Source: CAWBRY01 sp963791295
GTDB taxonomy: Bacteria > Bacteroidota > Bacteroidia > Chitinophagales > Chitinophagaceae
Assembly (NCBI GenBank): GCA_963791295.1
Contig: CAWBRY010000001.1
Location: 310,001 to 374,000, forward strand
Direction of reading: 5' to 3'
DNA: 64,000 nt
Below are positions 63,125 through 64,000 of this stretch, piece after piece. The notes beneath the pieces were generated by a model. The model did no database searches and was not told the origin of the DNA. It saw only the letters and a list, made by a program, of their open reading frames with translations. The first letter of the stretch is position 1; every line of letters starts with the position of its first letter. The translations under genes were made by a program, and so were the position numbers.

Positions 63125-63614
63125 GATCTGTGCTAAGGGGTGTTAGTTGTTTAAGGTACCTGATCCATTCTATTTTATATCCTGCTTTTTCATAGACCTT
63201 CCTGGCATGCACATTTCCTTCGAACGCATTTAAAGTGATCCACCGCGCTTGTTTTTCGCGAGCCCATTCCTCCGCTTTTTCCATTAATAATTTACCCACT
63301 CCCTTGCCTTCTGCTTCCGCTCTTACGACAATGTCGGTAATATGCGCATTCAATTCTTTCGTATAATAATCCGGCTGCATGGTCAAATGAATAAAGCCAC
63401 AGGGCAAACCGGATTCATCAATAGCAACAAGAACAGATCTTGCAGGGTCGTAAGCTGTTAATGCATCGGTAATATGGTTGATATCAGCCAGGGTCATTTG
63501 GTCGTGATCCTGCTCTCGCCATGTCGGAGGTCCGAATTCCAGTAACCGATAGGCATGGGCTGCAATAAAACTTGCGTCCTCAGGTAAGCCATTTCGAATT
63601 GTTATCACAGACAA
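63108..63614 (-). CDS. GNAT-family N-acetyltransferase
   Basis: The 168-residue GNAT enzyme has acetyl-CoA motif VVRAEAEGKGVGKLLMEKAE and motif B NAFEGNVHARKVYEKAGY. ILTIRNGLPEDASFIA-type sequence opens the first strand. It probably acetylates a small amine or a protein N-terminus; the substrate is unknown. Its C-terminus (TDLPSRI) is written by the heptamer array shared with the LLM gene. It is separate from the shorter GNAT at 26797-27225. Confidence 0.9.
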   Translation of the reverse strand: MSVITIRNGLPEDASFIAAHAYRLLEFGPPTWREQDHDQMTLADINHITDALTAYDPARSVLVAIDESGLPCGFIHLTMQPDYYTKELNAHITDIVVRAEAEGKGVGKLLMEKAEEWAREKQARWITLNAFEGNVHARKVYEKAGYKIEWIRYLKQLTPLSTDLPSRI

Positions 63615-63638
63615 TTGATTATTAATTACTGATTATTA
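63611..63638. repeat. AT-rich 7-bp-period array at a gene end
   Basis: Heptamers ACAATTG, ATTATTA, ATTACTG, ATTATTA run from 63611 to 63638 between the GNAT and symporter genes. They supply the last codons and stop (63626-63628) of the symporter gene. The core ATTACTGATTATT matches the inverse of the arrays at 10888 and 30490. Confidence 0.8.
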
Positions 63639-64000
63639 CTGTCTTGCTGCACCTTCTCCTTAAACCCGAATGCAAACATCACCGTAACTACCAGGGCGAA
63701 TAAAAGAGGGATGAACCAGAAGATTTGCCATTGTGCCGCAGTAGCATTGTTTCCACTCATAATACTGTTGAATATAAAACCTGCGGCCAAAGTGCCCAGG
63801 CCCTGACCAACCCCATAAGAAACCAATACAAAAAAACCTTGTGCTTGTGCGCGATATTTCGCGGCAACATTCTTATCAATGTATACCTGGGAAGCTACGT
63901 ACACGAAATCGTAGCAGGCTCCATGCAAGATTATACCCGCGATCATCATCCAGGCAACTCCCATTGGCGCTGCCAGAGCAAAAAGTCCATACCTTAATGT
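63626..64000 (-). CDS. Nucleoside:H+ symporter, NupG-type MFS (partial, 5' end off window)
   Basis: The frame is open from the right edge (TLRYGLFALAAP) to a stop at 63626-63628, 124 codons. It shows the last membrane helices of an MFS permease: WMMIAGIILHGACYDFVYVA, SQVYIDKNVAAKYRAQAQGF and a terminal helix FWFIPLLFALVVTVMFAFG. This loop and helix pattern fits NupG/XapB-type nucleoside permeases. The final residues SNNQ and the stop come from the adjacent AT-rich heptamer array. N-terminal part outside the window. Confidence 0.8.
   Translation of the reverse strand, partial: TLRYGLFALAAPMGVAWMMIAGIILHGACYDFVYVASQVYIDKNVAAKYRAQAQGFFVLVSYGVGQGLGTLAAGFIFNSIMSGNNATAAQWQIFWFIPLLFALVVTVMFAFGFKEKVQQDSNNQ

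Noticed and set aside
1..64000. tRNA, rRNA, CRISPR or insertion-sequence signals
   Set aside because: No cloverleaf arms, spaced direct repeats with unique spacers, or transposase-like frames were seen; the dispersed arrays have a 7-bp period and no spacers.

Overview
The window looks like a chromosomal segment of a Bacteroidota member, most likely Chitinophagaceae or a relative. The support is a type IX secretion (T9SS) C-terminal sorting domain, GldF/GldG gliding-motility ABC subunits, a MurF-alanine racemase fusion, a HmuR/HmuY-like haem pair, a long IleRS of the kind common in this phylum, and repeated -7 boxes of the form TAnnTTTG. I found no rRNA, tRNA, CRISPR array, phage or transposase. 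Both edges cut genes.

Layout. 1-9031 (mostly minus): a partial F420-reductase-like protein, ruvB, an OmpR-type response regulator, a secreted SnoaL/DUF4440-like protein and a YjgR/HerA-like ATPase with an apparent frameshift (both plus), recQ and a copper-type P-type ATPase. 9119-15670 (plus): tsaE, alanine dehydrogenase, then a TetR-TolC-HlyD-DHA2 tripartite efflux operon with a palindromic operator on its promoter. 15682-21066: an ABC ATPase and lpxA (minus), then an AraC regulator with a cysteine cluster next to a HmuR/HmuY-like haem uptake pair. 21221-30413: ileS and a DksA-like protein, a collagen-like lipoprotein, a YcxB-like protein, a GNAT enzyme, acpP-fabF-rnc and a small lipoprotein-like gene. 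30495-39511: methylmalonyl-CoA epimerase, cysteine desulfurase and IscA-type carrier, gldFG, TerC, murF-alr and lspA, which appears to use a CTG start. 39519-44124 (minus): a T9SS cargo protein, two paralogous short peptides and fumC. 44235-49862 (plus): GH29 fucosidase, the ATP-grasp/alpha-E/transglutaminase cassette and an enoyl-CoA hydratase. 49866-57524: a B12-binding protein, GT39, gltX, a polysaccharide deacetylase, a lipoprotein, TatD and a divergent alpha/beta-hydrolase-like protein. 57745-64000: a GYF-domain membrane protein, a second YcxB-like protein, a DUF1345 protein, a broken TPR gene abutting a likely rearranged patch, an LLM oxidoreductase, a second GNAT enzyme and a partial nucleoside symporter.

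Most genes are housekeeping (DNA repair, fatty acid, peptidoglycan and lipid A synthesis, Fe-S assembly, tRNA charging) mixed with envelope and uptake functions. The least explained signals are dispersed arrays with a 7-bp period that often supply gene stop codons, the two paralogous short peptides near 42.0-42.6 kb, the Cys-cluster AraC regulator beside the haem genes, and the broken-gene junction near 61.17 kb. No stretch longer than 300 bases lacks a gene.
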